Notes under the pieces: model-generated
The model's input: the letters and a program-made list of their open reading frames with translations, nothing else
The model's database searches: none
Told to the model about the DNA's origin: nothing
Part shown: piece by piece, positions 46,990-57,240 of the stretch
Position numbering within the stretch: position 1 is the first letter of the stretch
Layout: the number at the start of each line of letters is the position of its first letter
NCBI GenBank assembly: GCA_013339895.1
Contig: JABACO010000001.1
Span: 27,386,015 to 27,450,014 of the forward strand
Origin: Ephydatia muelleri
Lineage: Eukaryota > Porifera > Demospongiae > Spongillida > Spongillidae
DNA length: 64,000 bases
Direction: 5' to 3'
Translations under genes and position numbers: made by a program

Positions 46990-47108
46990 TTGTCAATGTA
47001 ACTGCAATATTCCGGCTGGCTGGCATCATGCAGATCTATTACTGGCTACCTGTCACACGACTCAGTCTGGAACAAATTTTTGTCTTCCTCAGCAGTTTGA
47101 GCTTCCAC
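46990..47108 (-). repeat. Coding-derived repeat shared with 16913-17050
   Basis: Reverse-strand counterpart of 16913-17050, directly upstream of the hAT-like fragment; reads SIVEAQTAEEDKNLFQTESC in one frame. Confidence 0.5.
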
Positions 47109-47125
47109 TATACTTGCCGGCCGGT

Positions 47126-47232
47126 GTACTAGGATAGCCTGTCCCCCTCCAATTGTCCGCCCGAACAACGTATCCTGCGTAGTCCGCGTCCTAATTAACG
47201 TTGTCCCCTGGCGGACAATTAGTCCCTAGTAT
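47126..47232. mobile_element. Small fold-back element
   Basis: 'ccaattgtccgcc' (47149) pairs with 'ggcggacaattag' (47210), 'gaacaacgt' with 'acgttgtcc', and outer 'tactagg' with 'cctagta'. No target duplication seen. Confidence 0.55.
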
Positions 47233-47550
47233 GAATACTAGTCCACCTTAGGGCTAGTATTCCCCCCTCTGGTGTTCGAGAAATTAATGCGCACAAGCCT
47301 CTTGTATGTGACTAACGTGCTGAGAAAGATGAAAAGGGAAAGATGAAAAGGAAGGACGTGGCACATGTATAGCGAGGCGTCTCGATCGACGGTAGCAACT
47401 ATTTTGGCCGGTTTTTTGGTTATAACATTATACAGTATATAACAAAAAATACAACAGAGCATGCAAATATCATACAGACCACACATGTACATATTTATTT
47501 TATACATGTAAGTCACTTTGATTCTTGCATCTACCACAATGCCATTTACA

Positions 47551-47925
47551 TTATTTGGATTTCCATGCGTTCCTAGGGACCAATCCTGCATACTGCCTCT
47601 GAAACCACTCCTTGCATTTTGTACATTGAATCATTCTTCCCTCTTCTGGCATTCGGCAGCTACAAAACACTGAAATTGTCTCCTTGAAATGACTGAATTT
47701 ATTGAATGTTTGGAGATACACGGGAAGGGAGTAATACGGTTCCAGACATGTCACTAGGTGTTTTCTTACGTTTGTTCACAGTACTGTATAGAGCAGAGAT
47801 CCTGACCACAGCATAGCATCAAGGCCACAGTCAGATATATTTGCCTGTTTATCAGCATCAATAAACCTGACATCTATGCTACAGTAACTGTTCATTGTGC
47901 ACAGCAAAGCACAGATTTGAAGTGG
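47551..47925 (-). pseudogene. Ulp1-like protease C-terminal half plus PHD finger, broken
   Basis: A single minus-strand frame reads LQICALLCTMNSYCSIDVRF, IDADKQANISDCGLDAML (catalytic-Cys motif D-C-G-L), LLYTVL, then an in-frame TGA. It continues in the same frame as RKHLVTCLEPYY and ISVFCSCRMPEEGRMIQCTK, then CKEWFQRQYAGLVPRNAWKS. The last part is a PHD finger whose W-F-H-x-x-C motif has become W-F-Q-x-x-Y, so both the His ligand and a Cys ligand are lost. The stop plus these substitutions mark it as dead. Ulp1-plus-PHD proteins of this type are common in sponge and cnidarian genomes, mostly transposon-linked, as I remember them. Confidence 0.62.
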
Positions 47926-48153
47926 ACAGTGATGACTGCATGGAAGTTGGCACCACATTCCTCAGCATCACATTCCACACAAATTATCACAATAATATAT
48001 CAAATTGTACGGCGCGCGGCCGTCCGAACAAACCACAAGTGCATCGCGTAACTCCGGCCCCGCCTCCTCAGACATGGCGCCTGACATATATAGACGGCAT
48101 TAGCCTCTTCTACAGGCACTAGTTGTGTATTACGGGGGTGGAAAATAGGGCAT

Positions 48154-48299
48154 GGTCATTGGCAAGGTCGTAGCGCGCTAGCCATTACCAAGAAACTTGT
48201 TATACTCGTATACTTTGAAGAAAAAAATTAATAACTACGGACGACACTAGTTTTCCTGGTAATGGCTAGCGCATGCGCGCTAGGATATTACCAATGGAC
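48154..48299. mobile_element. Fold-back MITE of about 146 bp
   Basis: The left arm 'ggtcattggcaaggtcgtag' with 'cgcgctagccattacca' pairs with 'tggtaatggctagcgcatgc' plus 'gcgctaggatattaccaatg'. The inner 14 bp pair perfectly; the outer parts carry small indels. Confidence 0.75.
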
Positions 48300-48561
48300 A
48301 CCAGCCCCTATATATTTTTTATAGCCTAGGAATTTAATATAAAACCCCAAATGTATAGTTTAATTACTTGTAATTTTTTGCATTAGAACATTACATGACT
48401 GTGTAAATCAAAACATGTGTACATGTAAAAACTACTTGGGCAGTGTTTGGTTCAAAAAGCACGTTGTCGCCTCATCCCAGGTTATTGCATACAGCTGTGA
48501 TTATCTACATAGTGAAAGAGAAATCACTTGAAAGAAAATAAATACATTTTAAATCACTTAC

Positions 48562-49361
48562 TTCTGGCCACACGATAAATTTACTGAGTTGGGAAAGTGT
48601 CATTGATGCCCGTTTCCCCACATCATCCTGAACACCTACAAGGTAGAGCTCTATCTTGTGTACCTAACAGTACATATCAGTGAGGCGTAGCATATAAGTG
48701 TATAATATACACCATTTTTCTAGAGGCCAATATGGATTTTCTTTTCTAGCTGAATGCTTTGATACTGGAGGTGTTATTTGCAAATTGTGATGTATGCCTT
48801 CCAGTTAAAATCTGTCGTATTAGTGGCTGTAAGTAAATGTGTTATTTTACATGCATTAAACATTCCTGCATGCATGCATGCATGTTTCAAGTACCTCGTC
48901 TTCTTCACCACTTGTCTAATAAATGCTGGTAAATGGTGATTGGCTTCATGCGTAATGGTGATAGAGCTGAAGTTACATGTGTTGCACACATTTTTTGTGT
49001 TACCTGTCTGCTTTTCTCTTCAAAAGATTAGATGGGAAATATCTGATGTAATGTTCTCTTCCCCACCTAGGGGCACCAAGGTCATCAGGGTCAGGACCAG
49101 GATTTTCATACTCAGGCACCAAGAAGTCATTCGAATCAGTATCAGAATTCAAAGAACTAGTGCTTCCACTTTCTATGTCATCATCATCTTCATTCACACT
49201 ATGATGTTCCATCACATCTGAAAAAGTTGACAATTACATATGCATGCACACTATAATGGATTTTTTTAACCTTGAATTGCATCATCTGACTTCTGCAGTG
49301 GATGCGGTGCACCAATGGACAATTCATGTGCCATTTGCTTCCTGAATCGACTCATCATGTT
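48562..49361 (-). CDS. Unrecognised multi-exon gene, partial
   Basis: Four minus-strand exons join in phase. 49361-49271 encodes NMMSRFRKQMAHELSIGAPH and PLQKSDDAIQ. 49217-49004 encodes DVMEHHSVNEDDDDIESGS, then VPEYENPGPDPDDLG and REHYIRYFPSNLLKRK. 48966-48909 encodes SSITITHEANHHLPAFIRQV. 48663-48562 encodes VHKIELYLVGVQDDVGKRAS and MTLSQLSKFIVWPE. The donor of the third exon is a choice: 48909 keeps the frame, while a better-looking donor at 48895 does not. The protein has an acidic linker and a basic region but no domain I recognise. It could be a host gene or the upstream part of the Ulp1/PHD transposon gene, which lies downstream on the same strand. Confidence 0.4.
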
Positions 49362-49977
49362 CTGTGGATATGCTTTTATTATGCCTAGCTACAGTACTTA
49401 GAGTTTACTTGTGTGTATATGCAGTCTTGACTTTCAACTTGCAATCGTGCTGCCTATGTAATGTTATGCATGGTAAAATAATGTATTCATATAACTTTAA
49501 AGGGTAACTTACAAGACATACAAAAACACCACATTCATATGAGTTGCTCTGCGTTGGTGAGTTGCTGATCTTCATGTGCATTGTTTAAACAAGCAATTGT
49601 GTATTTATTAAAAGGTACATTAAAACTCGTCAGTGCTGGGTAGTACCTTTGAATCAGCATACTTCCAGCCAGAATCACAGAGGTGCACCATTGCTCTATG
49701 CTGCATTTCATTGCAAAGATACAGCCTACATGTATAGCACATAGAAATTTCATGCACATATTATCTTTATAAAATCACTTACCAAATCCTGTTAACTGAC
49801 TGCATCATCATCAGAGCAGTGCACTGCTTTGAATGAATCGTGCCTAGTATGTCCGTCATAAGATATAATCTCCTAATCAAATCAGTTATGTACCAAACTT
49901 CAATTTACCAGTAGACTCCAATGATTTGGTTTGTGTACAGGAAAGAGCAATTTCTCATAGCTGCATACATCTTCACC
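49362..49977. other. No gene recognised
   Basis: AT-rich DNA between the minus-strand gene and the tandem array; upstream exons of the 48.6-49.4-kb gene may lie here but none was secured. Confidence 0.4.
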
Positions 49978-50712
49978 GTGACCCACCCCCTTAGAGGACC
50001 ATGGCTATGTCACACCTGTGAGTCTGACAGGGTGACCAAACAAAGCGATGTTCTAGGAATCCTGCACCTCAACAGCATCTCCTGAGGTCTGTGTCACACA
50101 TCTGTGCATGTGTCATGGCTGTGACCCACCCCCTCTGAGGACCATAGCTATGTCACACCTGTGAGTGTGACAAAGTGCAACCTTGTGACCAAACTAAGCG
50201 ATGTTCTAGGAATCCTGCACCACAACAGCATCTCCTGAGGTCTGTGACACACATAAGTGCATGTGTCATGGTTGTGACCCACCCCCTCTGAGGACCATAG
50301 CTATGTCATGCCTGTGAGACTGACAGTGTGGCCAAACTAAGTGATGTTCTAGGAATCCTGCACCACAACAGCATCTCCTGAGGTCTGTGTCACACATCTG
50401 TGCATGTGTCATGGTTGTGACCCACCCCCTCTGAGGACCATAGCTATGTCACACCTGTGAGTGTGACAAAGTGCAACCTTGTGACCAAACTAAGCGATGT
50501 TCTAGGAATCCTGCACCACAACAGCATCTCCTGAGGTCTGTGACACACATCTGTGCATGTGTCATGGTTGTGACCCACCCCCTCTGAGGACCATAGCTAT
50601 GTCACACCTGTGAGACTGATAGGGTGACCAAACTAAGCAATGCTCTAGGAATCCTGCACCACAATAGCATCTCCTGAGGTCTGTGACACACATTTGTGCA
50701 TGTGTCATGGTT
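49978..50712. repeat. Tandem array of 141-154-bp units with dimeric higher-order structure
   Basis: Units starting at 'gtgacccaccccct' fall at about 49978, 50121, 50275, 50416 and 50569, with the next start at about 50712. Spacings alternate (143, 154, 141, 153, 143). The longer unit has an extra 'gtgcaaccttgt' stretch. The array stops at 'catgtgtcatggttg', exactly where the coding frame of the next gene begins. Confidence 0.9.
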
Positions 50713-52062
50713 GCATATACATTCCATTTGGTTCAGGGGTTCAAAATCTGCTTCAATCTCACGATAATTGACACTCCAGGCTTTGGTGATACCCAAGGAA
50801 TCGAGAGAGACCAAAAACTTGTGGATCAGATTCAAGAATTCTTTTCTAGTCCAGCACAATATGGAATTGATCACTTGGATGGAATTTTATTTACTGTCAA
50901 AGCCCATGACAGCAGGCTTACACCTACCCAAAGATATATATTTCATGCTGTCTTGTCTGTATTTGGAAAAGACGTAGAAACCAATATTTTCATAATGGCA
51001 ACACACGCGGATGGAGGAACAACAAAAGTATTTGAAGCACTTCACGAAGCAGGTATTCCTTCAGATAAGAAATTTATTTTCAATAATTCTGCCTTATTTA
51101 CTTCATCACATGATGCAAACAATTTCAGCAAGATGTTTTGGGAAATGGGAGTCCAGAGTATTCAATTATTTCTAACAGAAATTCAGAAAGTTGAAAGTAA
51201 AAGTTTTACGCTAACAAATGAGGTACTAAATACCAGAAAGCAACTGGAAGTATGCATTCAAGGTTTGCAACAAAATATTACTGAAGGAATGTCAAAAATC
51301 AGCTGCTTGAGGCAGGAGAAAAAATTACTGCAAGCACACAAAGAATCTATAGATGCAAGTAAAGATTTCACCTATAAAGTAGCAGTACAAAAACAAAGGC
51401 TAGTAGATTTAGATCCTGGAGTGTACGTGACAAACTGCCTTACTTGTAATCGCACCTGTCATTTTCCTTGTAAACTTAATACTGATGAAGACAAGCACCG
51501 TTGTGCTGCCATGATGCCAAAAAATGATCCTGTCAATGCCGCTTGTACTGCGTGTCCTGGTAAATGTTCTTGGCAGAAACATAAAAATAATCCAAAACGG
51601 TATGAAACATATATAGAAGATGAAGTGCGTACTTATGAGGATCTAAAGAAGCGATACCATGTAGCCTTAGAAGGAAAAGGAGCAAAAGAATCTATCATTA
51701 AAAAAATCACCACTGAGAAACGCCAAATAGAAAAAGAAGTGTTTTCTTGCATACAACAAGCACATTCCTGCATTGAAAATCTGGACAAAATTGCACTGAA
51801 ACCAAACCCGCTCTCACAAGAACAATACATAGAATTGCTAATACAAGCAGAAAAAAGTGACCCTCGACCTGGATGGGAGGACCGTGTTCGGCAGTATGAA
51901 CGAGCAAAAAAGGCGGCAAAGCTTCTGTTCCACATAAAAGGGCAAACCATTGAAACATTCTTGAAAGAATCTGGTATTACTGTAGAAGATCTCTCAGACA
52001 ACGATGACATTCAGACTGGACAAAAATCAAAGCTACCACAAAAATCATGCATGATCATGTAA
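50707..52062 (+). CDS. Large single-exon GTPase-like protein without P-loop, C-terminal CaaX box
   Basis: From the first in-frame ATG this is 451 aa. Residues about 2-25 (AYTFHLVQGF..NLTIIDTPG) resemble the strand before the G3 motif of septin/AIG1-like GTPases. DTPGFGD is at 22-28, a RLTPTQRYIF helix follows, and a G4-like HADG is at 100-103. Then come a predicted coiled-coil stretch (about 155-240), a Cys-rich part (NCLTCNRTCHFPC, then CTACPGKCSW, about 243-300) and a charged helical tail. The last four residues, CMIM, form a CaaX box suited to prenylation, implying membrane attachment. The G1 P-loop that should precede the frame is absent; the tandem array occupies that place. Either an upstream exon supplies it or the gene has lost nucleotide binding. 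The G3-to-Cys architecture occurs in uncharacterised invertebrate proteins. The frame is intact over 1.35 kb. Confidence 0.8.
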   Translation: MVAYTFHLVQGFKICFNLTIIDTPGFGDTQGIERDQKLVDQIQEFFSSPAQYGIDHLDGILFTVKAHDSRLTPTQRYIFHAVLSVFGKDVETNIFIMATHADGGTTKVFEALHEAGIPSDKKFIFNNSALFTSSHDANNFSKMFWEMGVQSIQLFLTEIQKVESKSFTLTNEVLNTRKQLEVCIQGLQQNITEGMSKISCLRQEKKLLQAHKESIDASKDFTYKVAVQKQRLVDLDPGVYVTNCLTCNRTCHFPCKLNTDEDKHRCAAMMPKNDPVNAACTACPGKCSWQKHKNNPKRYETYIEDEVRTYEDLKKRYHVALEGKGAKESIIKKITTEKRQIEKEVFSCIQQAHSCIENLDKIALKPNPLSQEQYIELLIQAEKSDPRPGWEDRVRQYERAKKAAKLLFHIKGQTIETFLKESGITVEDLSDNDDIQTGQKSKLPQKSCMIM

Positions 52063-52195
52063 AGCCCAGAACTGAAGAAAATAGTCCACAAGCAAACATT
52101 CATTTTAAGTGTGTTTGTAATGTACACACGAATCGTATTAGAGCATTTCGAAACACTTTTTGAAGATGTTGTACTTTTTGTAAGTGTGATAATAA

Positions 52196-52202
52196 TAATA
52201 AA
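52196..52202 (+). promoter_or_regulatory. Likely polyadenylation signal of the GTPase-like gene
   Basis: AATAAA at the end of an 'aataataataataaag' run, about 135 bp after the stop codon. Confidence 0.5.
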
Positions 52203-52373
52203 GACAGGACATCAAGACACGTAGCGATACATGCACACATCTAACCACAACATGGATTTAGCAGGTACATGAATATTAATGAGAAGAAAGGGCCATGTTA
52301 AATCTTGTGTGTGTAGTCATTACCTCAATGAAATGGCTAAACAATTCTAACCCTGGATGAGGTCTCAGAGATG

Positions 52374-52574
52374 TTAACTCTTTCATGAGCAAAAGAGCAA
52401 TATTGTGCCGCAGGTGCTACACTAAAGCCATCTGCTTATTTAAAATGTAGTCAACAATACACTGATCAGTTGTTACCTGTAAGTTGTTTGCAAACCATAG
52501 GTGTTCTGCAACGCGGCAATGCTTATTTTGCACAGCATGTGTACTGTAATTGGCTTTGCCTGCAAAAGAGTTAA
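52374..52574 (+). mobile_element. TTAA-bounded MITE, copy 3 (complete, about 201 bp)
   Basis: TTAA at 52374-52377 and 52571-52574 flank inverted ends 'ctctttcatgagc' and 'gcctgcaaaagag'. TTAA target sites are the hallmark of piggyBac-type transposition. Related copies at 13378 and 27108 (reverse). Confidence 0.7.
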
Positions 52575-54198
52575 ATGTCATATACAAGTGACATAAATAA
52601 ACAACCAATCAAGGCCTGCACAATATGGCAACTACATTTATATTCCACTTTTCCTCAGTCAATTTGAATCATGCAGATGCATCTTGCCTGATATGAAGTT
52701 TGTAAAGGGTAGAACCTTGCTGACATTGCATGGTTAAATTGGATACAAATGTGTGCGTACATTCGTAGTTGAAGTGCAATTTCATAGATATCTATATATC
52801 AAATAATTAACCACACCCTGAATAATAAGCTAATTGCATAAGTAAAAACACAATCCATAATAATCATAACCATCTTCTTTTTGCATTATGCTCCATTCTA
52901 ATTTTAAAGGGTGCCCTGGTGCAGATTGGGTAGAATTTTTCTCTCCGCACATGCCACAATATGCATGCCCGTTATTGTTCTGCACCAGCACAAATAGCAG
53001 ATGCTATCTTGATGATTTTCCACTACATGCACTGTGATTTCTGGGCATAAATCAACCACGTCGACTTACTCCTATGAATGATTGACTGTGCATCGTCACA
53101 TCAATTTATTGCATGCTAATTTCAAATGGCATGTTCCAAATTTCAATCATTCGGTCAGGTGTACAAATAGGTACATTGAAATAGAACCATTCTCCTAGAA
53201 AGATTTTGGAGAGATCAAGCAAGCTCTCAGGGATCTATTTGCATCTTGATGCTTGTAAATCTACCTGTTACAGAGTTCAGAATGTTGAAATGCAGCTTTT
53301 ACTCTGTTGCCAAATGCTGAATAACAGATCCCATTTGTTCCTCTTTTTGCTCAGAGGAAATTTTTATAGATTGGAGGGCGAAAAATTAAATCTCACCTAT
53401 ATACAACTATCAATCCCACACGATGCCAAAACCATTTTAAAGTAAAATCGTGTAGGCTAAATACTACAAGGTGGCTGATTACAATTGGGTCACACATTGA
53501 GCCTGAAAATATCAACGTCCATATGTGCCTCTGAACTTGATATTCTGTGTGTAGAATGTTTAGTTTTAATGGCCTTGAAATACGCATGTCATTTACTACA
53601 ATCTGCCCCCATAACAGCCTTTATTAATGTTTGGTACACTGTCGCAACTTGAAAATCCATGTATGCAGTATTGGGACTTTGGCTTGGACACCTATTTCAT
53701 GAGGTGGAAAGTCTGCAAATGGGCGTGGCCAGTAATGTCATCTCCCTGGACCTTCTAGCTGGGGGAACAATAAGGTTATTGACTATTTGTGTATCTTGAA
53801 AAATAGGCTGCACCCCTTGGCCACACCCCACCACTGAGGCTGTATGCTAAAAGGAGGGAAGGGGCAGGGAGTAAGGCTGGGGACCGGAGTACACGGTGAT
53901 GTCAGCAGGTCCAAGCACAGCTGCCAAGGAAAGAAAAGAGGCAGAATGAGATAAGTTGGTCCTCAACTTGATGACAAGCGGAATGTTCATTTGAGGATGT
54001 AGTGTACAGGATGGAAGTGACCACGTTTGCTACAATCCATGTCCTGATGATGATGGATTCCTCGTTCAGTCGGAGCTGCCACCATCTCCACCATCTCCTC
54101 CAACTAGAGCCTCGCCACAGCCACATGGTCTGTCGGAGCTCAACATGGAGTATGCGCACAACCCCATGAGGAGCATGAGAATGGATCTATATGTATAG
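52575..54198. other. No supported gene
   Basis: AT-rich. Near 54020-54190 a short plus-strand frame reads CYNPCPDDDGFLVQSELPPS and then a Pro-rich run (PPSPPSPPTRASPQPHG). It may be an exon of the relic that follows, but no donor joins it. Confidence 0.4.
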
Positions 54199-54519
54199 GT
54201 GCAGATGATTGTGATCCTCATTTCAACACTGTATTTGATGACGTGCTGCACGCTATCCATGGTAATAATACATAACATGCCACAAAACATGACATAATTT
54301 GGTACACATAGGTGATGAAAATGTAGAGACTGTCCCCGATATGCTTCAAGCTGATGCAAATATTGACTATGACTACCTAAACCAGCCTATTTACAGTGGT
54401 GCCACAGTTTTTGTACTTGGAGCATACTGTTGTATTATGCAGATGCAACAGCAAGCAACCTGAATTATGCAAGTATTGGAAAACTCCTTGCTCTTCTTCA
54501 AATTTGTGTCCAGCAGTAA
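54199..54519 (+). pseudogene. Relic of a transposon-type gene with a PIYxGA motif
   Basis: Exon-like pieces: 54199-54261 (ADDCDPHFNTVFDDVLHAIH, phase 1-1) and 54312 onward (GDENVETVPDMLQADANI, DYDYLNQPIYSGATV). A frame change follows, and LNYASIGKLLALLQIC runs to a stop at 54517. The order 'acidic segment, PIY.GA.V, ...L...AI..LL.LL...CP' is one I associate with uncharacterised transposon-like proteins of sponges and cnidarians. The break and the early stop make this copy nonfunctional. Transposon superfamily not determined. Confidence 0.45.
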
Positions 54520-54741
54520 ATCTACCGGGGTGGGGCAAAAACAAAACACAACACCATTCTTTCATTATTGGTTGTCTAAACCGATGCATTTATTCCATAC
54601 AAGTATGCCATGCATGATGCACACATGATTGTGCTGCATTTATACCATTCACCAATATCATGCATGATCCGATGAATGATCAATCATGAGTTATTGGGTG
54701 TCATGCAGTATCGTGCATGAACATTCAAGATTTCTTTCATC

Positions 54742-55042
54742 GGGTACCTCCTACCAACCAGATTCCAGGGTGATGGCCCGTTAATAAGAAAAGAGAACTC
54801 TTCCCAGGGTCCCCTCCGGCTTCTCCAAGTTTGCTCGCGTTGCCGCCTCCGGCCACTTGTTGAAGGGGGCCTTATCCTCGTCCCGGTTCGGGAATATTAA
54901 CCCGATCCCCTTACGAAGGTGGGTGCCGGTCGCCAAGATGGCGAGTTTCACAGTGTTACAGGGAGCTTCCCCATCTCTTAGGATCGACTAACCCATGTCC
55001 AACTGCTGTTCACATGGAACCTTTCCCCACTTTGGTCTCAAA
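54742..55042 (-). rRNA. 28S rRNA fragment, degenerate
   Basis: Read on the minus strand, the segment contains conserved large-subunit rRNA strings in the right order: 'ggttccatgtgaacagcagt', 'tggacatgggttagtcgatc', 'ctaagagatggggaagc', 'ggggatcgggttaatattcc', 'ggagaagccgg', 'agagttctcttttctt' and 'accctggaatc'. It corresponds to an internal part of 28S. Both ends break off abruptly and there are no neighbouring rRNA parts, so it is a dispersed fragment or pseudogene rather than a working rDNA unit. The 'gttggacatgggttagtcga' wording suggests a sponge or other early-branching animal. It could instead be an assembly artefact. Confidence 0.85.
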
Positions 55043-56293
55043 GTGACTGCAACACTGAACTGATAGTGAAGGCACATCATAACATGGGACACTTCTAAGT
55101 GCAAACATAAAACTGTGAAACTGAAATGCCATTTCCAAGACATCACATGATCATACACACCCCATCCGTTCAAGCTCCACCCACCTTACCTTCAGCATCC
55201 AGTTAAGCATGATTTTCGGGGCCTTCAATATCAAGTGGCCACATAGCCAGTCATCATCTCAATGCTGGCACAACCCAAACCAAAGTCCAAGACATGTGTG
55301 TGCCTTGTTTAGAATATATGCACTTTTAATGATATGGTGAACAAATAATACTAAGCACTAATGCACACACACACACACAACACACACACATACACACACA
55401 CATACACATACACACACACACACACATACACACACACAACATGTGTTATATATCCTAGGCAACAAGTCCAACATTCAGGCTTTATGATGATCACGTTGCT
55501 GGTGCAATGATACACTTTCATCATGACCTTACTTTTAATCTGGACAAACACATTGAGCAATCCCTAGGGACCACTTAGCCCTTCTATTATGACATTAGTA
55601 CAAACCACATATGATGGTGTTGTTATGACCTAGAACCAATCATATATTCATACATTTGGGTTTGCCATGAGGTTCATAGATCTGACAAGAGTGTTTATCT
55701 TAGAAGTAGTATAGACAAGGTCATGTTAAACAGTACCAATAAGGACAAACTGGAATATGGCAATTTGAAGTTCAAGTTCAATTGTAGGATGTGATTCTGA
55801 AGACAAAATGTGTTTGGCTGCTTACAAATCAATTTGCCTATGCTTTAATTTATTAATAGCTCTATTTGATGCCCACCATGCCATCATGTTAGATCACTTC
55901 ATATAATTGCATTGCATCACACTTGTCAAGGGCCATAGGCAATGTCAATGTACTGTACAATGAATGGTGGTGCTTAACGACCAGAAGCCAGAGGCTAGCA
56001 GTGATCAAACCCATCCCCAGCTATGACCAAGGCATCCCATGATAGCCACACCTACCTATCCTCAACACAGCTATGTTGCTTAGTTTAAAGTCCTCTTAGG
56101 TGAAAGGAATGCATCATCACATGTTGTACTGCACATGAACACAGAACATTATCCATTTGCACACACACACGCACACACACATGCACACACACACACACAC
56201 ACGCACACACACACACACATACACATGCAGGGTTACAGGAACCAGTCTGGCCAGTCCATCTTTTGCTAAACACACATGGTGGGTGTGGTATAT
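55043..56293. other. Repeat-bearing DNA, no gene
   Basis: CA tracts at 55362-55440 and 56160-56225; otherwise AT-rich without a coding signal. Confidence 0.5.
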
Positions 56294-56900
56294 TTAACCG
56301 ATTACACGCGGAAGACGCAAATTTGCGTCCGCAGCCATGGCCATACAGCATGTACTCCTGCACGACATTGCCAGTGGTTATTACGTATAGACGGCTGTAA
56401 ACGTGTGATTGTTACCAACAGGGTCTTTGCAAAAGTTAAATAGCTATATCATACAGTCTTCATGTAGGCGGAGGGATGCAGCGCGTGATAAGGTCTGATA
56501 CTGCACACTCAGCGCACATACAGGGCTATCAACACATTACTATATACGTACATTCAGCGTTTGCTACCAACGCATCCCTAAGTATATTCAGCGTACAACC
56601 ATGTATGCACCCACACACAACACAATTAAAGTCCACTGAGCGTACAGCTACACGTATACGCTCTACCATGCAGCTACCTACATAACTACATACAATACTA
56701 ATGATCGTCTCTGGTTCAAAAGCGTTCACGTCGATCACAACTGCTGCAAAACAAAACCTCACAAGATCACAAATATTTAGGCTAAATTCTCTCCCAAATA
56801 TTCAGTCCACACCATGCGGTATACAGTATGGACTGAATGAAAATGCATGAAAATGATAAACGTATTACTAGAGTTAACAATTCCGCGTATAATCGGTTAA
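56294..56900. mobile_element. TTAA-flanked nonautonomous element, 607 bp
   Basis: TTAA (56294-56297) is followed by 'ccgattacacgcgga', and the other end reads 'tccgcgtataatcgg' followed by TTAA (56897-56900). The inverted repeats match at 14 of 15 positions. TTAA target duplication points to a piggyBac-type mechanism. The interior has no transposase and contains a second inverted pair near 56800-56835 ('cagtcca' with 'tggactg'). Confidence 0.75.
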
Positions 56901-57086
56901 GCTAATGGATCCCGGGTCCTGCTGTTGACCTTACAACTGTTGTCAATGTACTAAATCAAGATACAGACTGCCATTTTCTCATGTCATGTGTGACATACAG
57001 TTATAGCACTACCTCACGCACAGAATCCTCGTATCCAGACTGCATTGTTTACAGTGCTCAGTGATTCATCGCAGTTGCATCCGTTA
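56901..57086. other. Spacer
   Basis: No features seen. Confidence 0.5.
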
Positions 57087-57240
57087 GATCTGGGCCACTC
57101 AGACTACTCAGTGGCCAACAGGCAGTAGGTCTGGGCCACTCGGACTACTCAGTGGCCAACAGGCAGTAGGTCTGGGCCACTCGGACTACTCAGTGGCCAA
57201 CAGGCAGTAGGTCTGGGCCACTCAGACTACTCAGTGGCCA
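57087..57240. repeat. 41-bp minisatellite, four copies
   Basis: Starts of 'tctgggccact' at 57089, 57130, 57171 and 57212. Each unit carries an internal inverted pair 'ggccact' and 'agtggcc'. Confidence 0.95.
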
